Assembly (NCBI GenBank): GCA_009103225.1
Contig: RHPI01002264.1
Coordinates: 176,779 to 240,778, forward strand
Direction of reading: 5' to 3'
DNA length: 64,000 nucleotides
Source: Chlorokybus atmophyticus
Taxonomy: Eukaryota > Streptophyta > Chlorokybophyceae > Chlorokybales > Chlorokybaceae
Positions 40,081-51,700 of this stretch are shown here, in pieces (position 1 is the first letter of the stretch; each line of letters opens with the position of its first letter). The notes beneath the pieces were generated by a model that saw only the letters and a list, made by a program, of their open reading frames with translations, had not been told where the DNA came from and did no database searches. The position numbers and the translations under genes are program-made.

Positions 40081-43000
40081 AAAAGAATAAATTGAAAAAA
40101 ACAGACATTTTGTCAGATCATGCATTAGTAATAATAAAGGACTTGTTAGCGTAATATTATCAACACACAGAAAGAGAGAGAGAGAGAGAGAGAGTTACCG
40201 TGTACCAATCTGCATACAAAGCATAATTCAAATCGTTTGAATATAACTGTGCAATAACGATTGTATGATATTACATCTATAACACTTAAAGAGATACACA
40301 TATATATACATATACACATATAAGTATATAATATATTGCATTAGTATGATGCGTTTAACATTTAGCCAACAAGTTTACTCTTGGATTTGTTTTATGTTAA
40401 GATTAATGTTCATAAAACTTGAAATGCATAACGCACAATTCAATAACTATTAGTGCAGCTGTAGTATGCAAATGAAGGTATCAAGGCGCAATCATTAAAC
40501 TCTTAAGACTTATGGAGTAAGGGTTACTTTATGTTACTTTATGTCAACAATACGATTGTAGGAGATGTAAACATTCTTAAGCTTGTGTTTGTATGTTGAT
40601 AGATGGTATGCTGGTCATAATACGATCAACCTTAATCAACTTTAAGTGTAAGCCATGTTATTGTCATGCCGAACGGAGTCGAGGGTCACGCTATCTCGAG
40701 CAGGTTGCAGGAGACGACCTGCGTGTCGGATATGCCGTTGCTACGCGTTGAAATGAACTATTGCTAAGCAACACATGCAAAAGACAACCCCTCATATATG
40801 AGCACAGACTTGGACTAAGGCGGTGCAATGAGCAGAGCAGTAAATGAGCTAATGATACTCCCCACCCAAATGCACATGTTGTGTTACAATGGACACAGTT
40901 TGCAAGCCCCTGCGTAACGCGCCAGAGTCAACAGCCACTACTACGCTGATTACACGGTCCCTTGCATGAGTGGAAGATGTACTATACTTAATACAGGCTG
41001 TTAAATGAAGCGAATGAGCACTCAATTCGCGGATGCTGTGTTCTGACTAATACAAGCAAGCACTCCGCAGCTAAACAACCACCAGCTCACATCGATGACA
41101 AGCACAGTGCACAAGAGCATGCACAGTCTCTTACGTGAGTCTCTCACGTGTGCACACGGTGAGGGCATCGGCAACCGGGACAGCATGTTCGCAGTTTAAG
41201 TCTCTTCACAAGCTTTGAATTCCAAGTCTTAGAGGTCTCAGAGTTTCTCACTCACAGTGTCACCAGCTTATCTGGTGAACACTACGACTACTTACACGAA
41301 TCAAATTATGATTGTTTGGAACATAAACTAACGGTCATATTGAGGCTATTTCCAAAGAAACCCCCAACTCAATATTGATTACTGCTTATCAATAATCATA
41401 AACTTGATGAGCTATGCGCTGTAGCTGTTCAAGTACCCATGTAGTGTACCACTGTGCTCATTGGGATCCAATCATTGCAACTCATGCAATCAAGCATAAT
41501 TATATGACTCATGCTCATTATGCATGTGCATGGACCGTTTATAGGTGAACCATACACAAATCGTGTGCACAAGTCCGCACAATGTAGACACCTGTCTACC
41601 ATGCAAACACATGCACAATGCTCCCTTAATATACAGGGAGATGTGCACTGATAGAGGGAGGCTGAGGAACATGCTCCCTTGGGCTCTGGAACGTTCAGAG
41701 CTTTATGGTGCAGCTTGTAGCAGACCCTGGAGCATCCACAACCGTGTCAACATCGCATGGCAGCTCTTACTCAGCTCCCACACCTCTCAAACAAGCACCC
41801 ACTCAACAAAGAGCGGGGGAAGGCACCTTTAACAGTACCAAGTACCCCACTCAAGAGGTAAGTAAAACCTGATTAATGCTCAGCCAAGGCGTGCCAGCGC
41901 CACCCTCAACGTCCTAAACCACAGTTGTTACCGCCGTGAGCATGCCAACATACTTCAAGCCGCTAGCAGGCAGCCCGAGCGATGAAACCCTTTCTTAACA
42001 CTAGGGATGCAGATAAATGTACATTTATCTTATCTGCTGGGCATTGCTATCAAAACTGCAAACCTTCACATTTTAAGCTAAAATGTTATGCACACATTGG
42101 TAACATTGTAAGCAACTGGTGTGCGAAATTTCAACTCGATCGGTCACTTGTGTTACAAATCACACCTTGGTAAGCAACCAAAATGGTAAAAGTCACTTTA
42201 CACTTTTGTGTGCAGTTATGCAAGGGCCTTTAAAGCGTCCTTACGGCTGCATTTGTAGAGATTCCGCGGCAATTATGAGCTCGTTGGATAGCTCTCGTTA
42301 AGTAGAACAACTTTCATTGGTAGCTTGTTACAAGAGTCCTTCTCTATAGAGTGTATTTCTTACCTGAGTAAACCCGACGGGTCCCTCGGATACGATCAGC
42401 AAACCCTAATCACAGTGTTAAACATTAGAATGTTTCAATTTTAAACCACTGCGCCGATTGCAACGCGGTTACTTTTCCTCGACACGCCGAGAGCTATTCA
42501 ACGATATGTCACATAACGCATTGTCGCACCACCACCGGCCAAGAAAGATGTGATAAGGAGGGCAATTTGAATGTACACTTGAGGGTACATCCCTAGTGTA
42601 ATGCCTTCCCACTTGGCCACACGTTTGCCTCAAAGGGCATATGGCCTGTGGGGACATGTGTTGACCATTCGCTTGACGTCAAGCACTGCACAGTGCTTGA
42701 ACGGTCATGGCAACGTGCCAGACATGTGATGTGACTCACCTTGTGAGGTCACACCATGCCATATGCCACACAAGTCACATTGTTGCTCATGCTTGATGTG
42801 ACATGCAGCTGCACTTCACATGTATACACTTACTTGCTTGCTTACAAGCATGTGCACCCAATGCACGTGCATGATGTGAACCATGCATCACACTACTTGT
42901 GACACACTTGCATAAACACTAGACTTCTGCGTGTGAGCGCTCACAACATGTGGCGCTTCATTGTTGTATACAACAGCAGTACACTACACAGTACTGTTTT

Positions 43001-44100
43001 TGACCCTTGCCACAACATGTGACAGTATCTCACATCATAAATAACACATGCTAACATTAACCAGCTCCAAGCTGAGTCTGTGCTACCTGCTTATCAATGC
43101 CTTGCACAGTTCATCATGCAAAAGGCTTATCAGCTCAAGGACTAAGTGAATGAGAGAACCACTTGGGTACTGCACACACCTTAAAAGTTCAACTCCCATA
43201 CAATCATGATGTCATATGTCGCAACATAGCAGCTGAGAGTGGTAAAGCCTTGCCTGTTAGGCGTGACATGTAGACTACGGTCATAACCCGATTGTAAGTC
43301 TTGAGCTACCTACTGTTTGGTCATGCGCGCGGGTCTTATCACATGGCGCCTGCAGGTTACTGGCACAAACCATTTGTGCCAGTACTGGCACCTGCCTTTC
43401 AGGTCTAGACCCGCAAGTCCCTAACACTAGCACAAAACGGCTTGTGCGAGTAATGAATATTATTTCTCTTACTGGTCGCTGGAACAAGCGGTTTTGTGCC
43501 AGAACTGGCATGCTGATTACATAGTCAAGACTGGCACCACAACTCGTTCCAGAACTGGTTTTAAAATCAAAGACAAGTACGAAAACACCCAAGACCCATG
43601 CTTACACTGGCACAAGATGATTACGTGCCAGTGCTGACTCGGGTGTTCAATTATGCTTTGTTGCTGTGCCAACACTGGCACATCATGCTAATGCACATTA
43701 AGTTGAGTTTTGGGGCACTGCAAGTAATAACAATAAAACACTATTATGCAAGTGTACATGATTGTGCACGCTACACAAATACATTGTCACTCTGCTACTC
43801 CTGCTCCTGCGACTGCTTCTACAGCTCCACTTCTCAATCCAAATCTAGCCAAGGTGCAGCTCCACATCCAACTGCAGCAGACCAACCACTAGATCAGCAA
43901 ACTAACTAGACCCAATGCAGACTAGCAGACCATAATGCAACCCACCTAAACTAACGGAAGGCAGCGGACTAGTAGACTAGACTAGCAGACCAACTAGACT
44001 TAAGGACCAGTAGACCACAATCGCAGTCCACCTAGACTAAACAAGTCCAGCGGATTAGAAGATTAAACCAGCAGCTGAGTAGCCTACCAGCACATCTTAG
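40081..44100. other. AT-rich gene-poor region
   Basis: No convincing gene. AT-rich to about 40660, including a (GA)n microsatellite at about 40171-40194 and tatata/catata-rich sequence at 40300-40340. From 40660 to 43270 it is mixed unique sequence with only short chance ORFs. From about 43320 the palindrome-rich repeat family begins (see 43340-43690). Confidence 0.5.
43340..43690. repeat. cluster of TGCCAGTACTGGCA-type palindromes (copy 1)
   Basis: Repeated words: actggcacaaaccatttgtg, gtgccagtactggcac, ctagcacaaaacggcttgtg, gcggttttgtgccagaactg, cactggcacaagatgattac, gtgccagtgctgac, gtgccaacactggcac. The module (T)GTGCCAGNACTGGCAC is near-palindromic and recurs about every 40-60 bases. The same word family reappears near 45530-45700 and 55885-56015. 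Confidence 0.7.
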
Positions 44101-44109
44101 TAGACAAGC

Positions 44110-44765
44110 AATCGGGAGCGGCCAGGTGACCTTGTATTGATTGCTAGTAGTCTGGTCTTTGGCGGACTCGTAGAGTACGCCGTTGACATCGATATCGAAG
44201 GCTACATTGATGTGCAAGACTCCGCGCGGCATGGGCGGGATGCCGCCGAGCTGACATTTGCCCAGCAGGTGGCTGTCGTATGTGTCTCGTACACTTAAAC
44301 CAGCACACAGGATTCTTAGTATATGGCAACAATCTGCAAACTGTCAAGCTAATGGTCTAAACCGTGCCTAACGGCACACACTGCAGACATGAGCTTCAGC
44401 ATCCACTGCAAGCATAGTGTTGACACAACATGCACCGAAAGCTACAGGAGTGGTTGAAACACATGAGCAGGATGTAGCACCTTCACACGTGCAGCAGCGG
44501 GCTGGCAGGCGCTGCACTCCACGCGAACTGTTGCTTATGTCTTTGCCATACTTGCGTTTGAGGTCTTGTACATGCAGCACACAAAATGTTAGTAATAGCC
44601 CGCATGCAAGTCTACTTAGACACCAAGTCTTATACAAGTGCAAGTTGTGAAAATTGTACCTGTGAAGTGCTGAACGAGGCGATTGCCAAGTCTTCACCCC
44701 CAAAATGGGTGTCGCCAGCTGTGGCTCTAACCTCAACTAAGCATTCAAGTAAGCATCAATACCTG
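44110..44765 (-). pseudogene. HSP70 fragment, split exons, probably decayed
   Basis: Minus-strand pieces match three consecutive parts of HSP70. At about 44760-44660: EVRATAGDTHFGGEDLAIAS, the junction of the nucleotide-binding domain (DTHLGGEDFD in active members). At about 44576-44500: VQDLKRKYGKDISNSSRGVQ followed by RL. At about 44300-44125: DSHLLGKCQLGGIPPMPRGV, then HINVAFDIDVNGVLYESAKD, the start of the substrate-binding domain, ending at tacaag|gtcacc. Between the second and third pieces about 100 expected residues are missing or unreadable, and the upstream ATPase half is not found. The pieces are in the correct order and orientation. In vivo this is likely a processed or degenerate copy rather than a working chaperone gene. 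Confidence 0.65.
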
Positions 44766-45529
44766 CTTGCAATACACAGTGTGAAGGGCGTTGTAATGAA
44801 TCACGTTGCTGCGAACTAGGTTGGATGTTATAAAACACAACAAAGAAAGAATGAAACACCTCAGGGGCATCGGTGCCGAGCGCCCTGCTAAGGCAGCTTG
44901 TGATGGCGACGTTTGCAGCAGGTCTAGAAGCGGTTGCAGCAGGCAGTGCCGAACAGCTTGCTTGCGTTAAGCCGACCGAGCAGTTAGTTGCGCCTTCACA
45001 CTAGCACGTGCACCACCCGCCCGCGTACCCCTACGCCAAGCCCGCCCAGCCGACCAGCATGAGCTTAGCGGCTGCACTAATCTACTGGCTTATGGGGCAG
45101 GAAACTTACAGTTACAGAAGTTGTAAGCTAATTTACGTAAAGTCGGTCACTTGTAACTTACATTGTTTTATGCTATGTGACTGACAGTAGTGTGTCAACT
45201 GACTCGTAAGGCTTCAGTTTGGATTATTGACTGAGGCTGAGAGCCCCAATCGCGGTTAGTGCTGCACGCGATAATAACTGACAATCAACCGATAAGCACG
45301 GACTTCGACTGACCAGTCACGCCGAGTGACTCCCTTAGTATGTGGTCGAAGTGCTGAGTGAGTCAGTATTTATTGGAAGCCGGCACTGCCGGGTCTGAAA
45401 CCCTCAGTCGCGCAGATAAAAAGACCTATGGACTTAGACTTGCTAGTCTTTAGGTCTTTTAGGTTTCATGCCATTGATTATTGTGTTATTTAGGTTTTAT
45501 ATACTGGCATGGATGTCTTTGATCAATAT

Positions 45530-45700
45530 TGGCCCGGGTTTGTGCCAGCATTGGCATGAGCTCCTACTCTCATGCCATTGCTGGGGCGTTTGTGCTACTA
45601 TTGGTCTATAGCGTACCGACCAGTACTGGCACAATTCTTTGACAAGTTGCCAATATCGGCACAGTCTGTTCGTGCCAATACTGGCATGGGGCGCTGGCCC
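45530..45700. repeat. TGCCAGTACTGGCA palindrome cluster (copy 2)
   Basis: Words include tttgtgccagcattggcatg, catgccattgctggggcgtt, accgaccagtactggcacaa, ttgccaatatcggcac and cgtgccaatactggcatg. Same module as 43340-43690. Confidence 0.7.
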
Positions 45701-47012
45701 CATGTGTATGCATCTGCTGGTAGATCGGGCAGGGGTCTGGCTGTAGGAAAGGCGCTCGAGGGTAAATGGCATGACATGATGCATAACATAAGGCTTACAC
45801 AAGAATGAAACTTGCTTATTGAAAGCTTGTAAGTGTTTTGTGTATATGATGTACATTTATACCACTGAATACACAATATGGAATTATGTGCATATACATT
45901 GACCCAATGTGACATGTATATACGTATTAACGGTTTATACGGGTACGCGTAAGGGGTGTTACGTAATAAACATAGCTTATCATGCGCTTTTCCATACGCT
46001 ACAAATGCCACCACCTGACATGCCACACGCATACAATGGCACGAGTAATTACATGGAATTTTAGGTGTTTAAAACCATGTACTTTGATGACGCAAAAGCA
46101 AAGCATCACATTCGTTATTATAAATATGACCAACACGTTTTTGGGGTCGACCTGACGACAACACCTCGCAACTTTACTCTGTTAAAGCCCCCTTGCTTGA
46201 AGTTCCCTTGCTTGAAGCCCCCTTGCTTGAAGCCCTCTTGACATCAAGGGGTGGGCGGAGCTGTATTACATTAAGGCGCCAAGATCAGGAACTGTTACCA
46301 TAAATAAAGCTTCCTCACCAATAAGGTGGAGCGCTGTAGATGTGAAAGGGGCTTTGTACTGCTGGGGCTCGTTTCGTGTATTATGTCCATGCTGAGGGCG
46401 GGCAAGTGCGCAACAGAGACAACAAAGTGAGTGAGCCCAGTGGTAGCTATGCATACTCAGTGCAGCTGTCCGGTGTTGCTGCTTGGCGGCGGTGAGCGCC
46501 TCAGCATGCGCCGCCTCAACAGCATGGGGCGACACGCGCTGCTTATCGCAGCGTGATTGAGCCTGCTGGCGCTTTTTAAGAGAGGCTCGTTTGCTTATTC
46601 TGCGCAGATCAGTGCATACGCATGCATGCATGCTGACTCTAACAGTGGCAGGCCAGCTGCTCGTATGCCAAGTTGTAGCTTAAGTTGTTGCAAAGTTCAT
46701 CAAGTTGTGCAATTGTGCTGATTGAGGTGATTGTGGTAAAATATGTTGATCTCTACACTAGCTGTTTGCGTTGCAAGCGCCCAGGAGACCATTAAAGCTT
46801 GACAGCTGTAGTAATAAGCTTGTGTTGCATGTAGTTGTTGGTATGTGCTTTTGCATTCAATGATGCTTAAGTTATTTGCTACAAAAACTGTTTAGCGTTG
46901 CGCTGCTCGAGACATCCTGGGCAACTTTGTATGCTGTATGTTGTCATACCCTAGCAGTTTTTGTAGCAACGAGGGCAATGCTTGTGGCTGCCATTGTGGA
47001 GGCGAATTCTGC

Positions 47013-47130
47013 ATAACAAAGAGCGAGCGTGTCATCGTCAGCCATGAGGTATATACTTGACACCACATGCATAACAGCAAGAGCGAGCGTGTCATTGTCA
47101 GCCATGAGGTACATACTTGACACCACATGT
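47013..47130 (+). repeat. two tandem copies of a 60-bp unit
   Basis: The unit, which contains gagcgagcgtgtcatcgtca and gccatgaggtatatacttga followed by caccacatg, starts at about 47021 and again at 47081, with only a few substitutions. Confidence 0.85.
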
Positions 47131-47285
47131 TAGGTGCGCACATAAACATGTATGCATGCGCGCTTGCTTGTAACAACACGCTGAGTAGCTCGTATTTATG
47201 AGCGCTGCAACAAGTGGGGGTCTTTCGTCCAGATGCTTGAAGCTTTCGGTTGGGTTGACCGCTGACAGTGCGTGCTTGATTGTTG

Positions 47286-47832
47286 ATGGATGAGTTTGGT
47301 TATGAGCTGCTGGGTGTCATGCCCTACGCCTACCACAAGCTTCCAAATGGGGAGCTCGAGCACACGGCGTCTTGCAAGATGAAACCCTTCTACTTCCAAG
47401 AAGGCTAGGACCCTGCGAGACCCTTTGTCGCTGCGTGTTGCCACTCTACACACGCATGCATGCATGGATGTGCGCGCACACACACATAGACTTAAGCATG
47501 CACACGCACAAAACTAGGCACACGCACAATCGCATGCACATGTGCCCATTCACGTGTGCATATGCATGTGTGCACCCACACAAGGATTTTCTGCCAACCA
47601 GCACAAGGATGTGGCGAAAATGAAGTTTGGCCGCCAGCGCAAGTACGTAAAGCTGCCCGATTATGCGGGATGGCTAGCAGGCCTGTACTCATCCACTCTT
47701 CAGGAGGAGTGGACTTCGCCCCCACTTGCTCGATTTTGCCAGTACAACATGCCCCTGCTCATTATCCGGAAGGCGATGGTGAGGAACACGACCAACTGTC
47801 CACACTGGCAGGTGCACGCCTCTTCTGATTAA
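47286..47832 (+). CDS. two coding-like exons of unknown function
   Basis: The first ORF (47286-47408) reads MDEFGYELLGVMPYAYHKLP and NGELEHTASCKMKPFYFQEG, then TAG. The second block, after a possible acceptor near 47610 (ccaaccag|cacaag), runs DVAKMKFGRQRKYVKLPDYA, GWLAGLYSSTLQEEWTSPPL and ARFCQYNMPLLIIRKAMVRN, stopping at 47832. The residue composition (aromatic, mixed charge) is protein-like and unlike neighbouring chance ORFs. No family is recognised. The surroundings are repeat-rich, so a mobile element remnant is the likeliest source. Confidence 0.35.
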
Positions 47833-47839
47833 ACGCCCA

Positions 47840-50800
47840 CACAAGCCCTTGATGGTGATCTGCAACAAGCACACAACAGAGCGGGGCAAACCGTTAGAAA
47901 ACTTTATCCTATCCCCACATTGCGCTCGCTTATAAAAAAGCAGACACAAAGGTGGGAAAAGCAATCGCATGCCACATATGACTACCACTTGGTGATGTTG
48001 CTTATGGTGTGTTGCAACTGCAAATTAACTAGGATGTTCTCAATTGTGTACAATCGGGCAGGCGTAGCAGTACCTAAGAACAATTTAATATGTGGATGTA
48101 TAGCATCAGCATTAACAACGTCATTAGATTTGCAAGCGCATTGACACCTTGGTGTGCAGGAGTATCAGTGTTTTCCAGGTACTATAACTCACTGCATCAA
48201 CTACGGTGCTTTTCATGCAGCTATGTCACTGCCGCACTGAGTAGTCTGAGTAACGTGTATACTGGTGTCAAAGATGAGCCCATGTTGCGAAGGGAGTTCC
48301 CGCATGTCGTCATCATCAGCAGCACATTGCAAACACCACCCGCCTCCCCTTGGTACAGCTGCATGTCATGGCATAGTGTCATGCTATTCGTCAACGTCCG
48401 CGAAGTCTCCACGACCAGGCCTATATAGCCAGGCATCCACGCCTGCTATTAGCATGAGGACCGCGCACCGCACGTCATATGATTGCCACGGCTGTCGTGA
48501 GGTACGGGCATCATCATAGGTACCGTCGTAGGTGCCATCGTAGGTACTATTGTAGCTGTTCCGTTCTGGCTCAACTTGAGCTGCATCGTTCCAACGGCTC
48601 TATCGCTTGAACTCACAACTAGCCGTTGCTAGGACTGCACAGTTGTAAGTGGATGTGGCTGTACTATAAATAGCAGACATAGCCACATTGTTACTTAGCA
48701 AGACTGTAAGTTTCACAAAGCAAGGACTGATCAATGCGCCAATCTTTGCAATATATGGACTACACGTGAGCTTGGTGTGTTGTGCTTATTGTGTAAGTTA
48801 GCGAGCACACTTGCCTCACACACTCGCTGCGCTTGCTTGCATTGTTGAGCGTACACACGCATAAGTCAAGGCCTACTATCACACTTGTTAGTAGCACCCA
48901 CAGCTCTTACATAACAGGCAACATATATACATACATACATACACGGGCATCTTGCTATTGTGGGAAGGCCCTATAAGCACAGCAACTAAGTAGGTGGCTT
49001 GCTGCCTACATAGCTTCCTCTACACTTAGCTATGATGGGTGGAAGCTCTTCTCAGCTGCACACAGTTGTCCACAACAGCCTCGGCCTTGCGTACATTGAT
49101 AATATTGTCATCGCGCACGCACACCATTAGCAACCAACAGTCACATCCTCAAGAAGGATTAGCCCTCGTGGACGCCCGGCTCGACAACAGTCCTCCATCT
49201 TCATCACAATGCAGCTCAATCTGATGCGTGCCTGCTGTATACAACATTGGGTGCATTGCAATACGCAATCAAAAGATAGTGCCATATTCAGTGGAATTAA
49301 AGCATTTTTAGGGCGGGACGGCTATTCTCGCAAGCTACTTTGGGGGCCGGAACATTGTGCTTGCCAAAGCTTGATACGAGAAAAGGTACAACGCGTACAA
49401 ATGGCTCTTTCCTTTCCTCAACTGCACCTGGGTGACCCCAGTCAAGTCCACGACCTCATGACGAAGACTTTCAGACTTTCATCCCGCAAAATGCTGAGTA
49501 CATTGATGATAAGTCTGTTGCGCTTGGCCTTGCGGGCTGCTCAAGGAAGGACGACGAGTTCCCCAACCCTCGCGCTCTCTTTTGTTGCTTGCGTGCGTGA
49601 TGACGCTTGTTTTGTTGCGGAATGGTCGTTACAACACAACAATGCTGTTATAAGAACACGATGTGACGTGCATGTCTACTAATACCGTCTAACACACTGT
49701 AAAAATAATGACTGTTGTTCTGTCTTTCTGGGGGAGGAGAGTAGGGGCTTGAATCGTGGCCACTCCGTGAGTTGGATCCGCTCCAAGTTGTGCGTTTTTG
49801 TATTCACAACTAATAATTTACAAGCTATAATTGCAAGCAGAGAAGTGCAACATGTTGCAGTGAACACTCTGGGCCTACCCTAGGTGAGTCATCGCCACAA
49901 TGTAACACAACTGTTCGTTTACAATGTTTACTAACAAGCGCAAATTGATCTCTCCTCATTATTGAGACTCAGCCAACAAGGCTTAGCAAAAAAAAGCAAC
50001 TGCAATGAAGAACGTTGGTACTACCTTGTAAAACCAACGCTCTTCATTGCAAAGTAGTTGCTCAAGAGCCGTCAAGTCACACACTTAAGCCACGAGGAGA
50101 TTGCTAGCAAAAGGTCTTGATACGCGAAATTGCAATGTGCGCATTGACTATGTTCAAGCGACATATTGTGTCAGGTCAGCTGCTGGCCAAGGGCCAAGGG
50201 GCATATGTACTAGCATTGTGCTCCTGGCAGCCAATATACTGATGGCCACACACGGCAGCTGTCGTTGTCATACCAAATCATACATTTGGCTGGCATACTT
50301 GTTTGCATGCGCAGGCTGTGTCAGTATAAATGAGGATGCTTGCATGCGCAGGCTAAGATGCATACATGAATGCTAATGATGCACATGCGGGCATGTGGGC
50401 ACACCCGCCAGCAGTGCACGCACGCGTACAATCACTACAAAGTTTTAGCCCTTCAAAGACGTCTCATGTGCAGTGATTGTCATCTAATGTTCAGTTGAAA
50501 ACGTCTGAACTAGCGGCATGCATGTAGTGTAAGTTGTTTACATTTTAAACAACATCTGAACATCACACGCTGGCATCTTACCTAACCTCAATGCAACAAT
50601 GCTTCATGAGGTGTGAGTGTGACTGTAAGACTCTGCAGCTGAAAATCAGCTGCACGTACAGCTTAAAGAAAGATGCGCGTTGAACCCAAGACACATGCGT
50701 CTTAATGTGCGCACACTTTGCAAATGGCTACAGTGACTGGCTTACCATCAGTTGCAGTTGTTGTACTTTAAGCCTTAAAGTGTAACGGTGCCATGTGCTT

Positions 50801-51700
50801 AGCTATAGCAACATGGAATGCAACGCGATGGATTGCAACTGACTGTGCAACAGACTACTTTGGTTATCAATATTACATTGATGCCTAATAAAGACCAGCA
50901 GCACAAACGCTCTTTAAAGTACGCTCTTTAAAGTACCAGAACATGCTTAGCATAAGCTCGGAGCCAACACGGATTGCGATGCCGGGCCTGTCCAGAGCTG
51001 CAGGGACGGTGAGGGCTGGGGCTTTGAGGGCGGAAGGGGCTGGCCATAAAAAGAGAGGGCTGCAGGGGCTGGGGCGGAGGGCAAGGAAGAGCTTGGGTGC
51101 TGCGGGTCGGGGGAAGCTCGTGCGGCGCAGCAGGAACTGGCGGGGCGGTGAGAGCTGGAGGGTGGAAGGTAGGAGACTGAATCACTCAGCACGGTGCAGA
51201 CCGCTGAAGGGCGGAGGGGGCGTTAGGGGTGAGAGAAGCCATGTAACTGAGTGGGCCCATTATGATGGCCTGCGGCTACTTGCTGGAACCTCTGCACACG
51301 CAAGCATGGAGTCTGAAAAAAACGGTGCTCTCACTGCGCTGGATTTCCTGGCGTCACCCAATCATCGTCCTCCTGTAGCTCTGCAACACTTGCATATTAG
51401 CGTGCGCTATGCCTTGGCGGTTGTTGACATGATGTCACTACATGTGCAAATGCTCAGCATTGCACTCACCTATATCACTGGGTGCCTCCTCCAGGTCTGC
51501 ATATATAAGATTAGTCATTTGTTGGCAGCTTTTCGTTGCGAGCTCATGTAAGAAGCAAGCAAGCTTGCAGCGGCAAACACACCTGAATAGCTTAGCCGCT
51601 CTTCCTCAACGCCGGCAAGTGCTGTGTCTGCACCAGCTCCAACACTGTGGTGCTTGCGAGCCTCGCGTAAGGTAGCTTCACGCACACCTCGCGTCATAAC
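47840..51700. other. gene-poor spacer
   Basis: Only short ORFs without recognised domains. Features seen: 12-bp repeats with cgtaggt at about 48510-48555 (ggtaccgtcgta, ggtgccatcgta, ggtactattgta), a tatatacatacatacata run at 48922-48945, a foldback at about 49998-50068, and a G-rich segment (ggctgggg, ggcgg) at 50990-51240 that encodes a proline-rich ORF on the minus strand only by composition. Confidence 0.5.
49998..50068. repeat. imperfect hairpin
   Basis: gcaactgcaatgaagaacgt near 49998 pairs with acgctcttcattgcaaagta/gttgc ending near 50064, giving about 25 paired bases with a few bulges and a short loop. It could be a foldback element or a small-RNA precursor; expression is unknown. 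Confidence 0.5.

Larger units (their letters stand above)
44770..47280. other. repeat-bearing spacer without recognised genes
   Basis: Contains the second palindrome cluster (45530-45700), a run of ttgcttgaagc repeats at about 46188-46230 and a duplicated 60-bp unit at 47013-47130. Short ORFs show no recognised domain. Confidence 0.5.

Noticed and set aside
50928-51192. Proline-rich minus-strand ORFs
   Set aside because: Explained by a G-rich segment on the plus strand; no start context, domain or splice structure.
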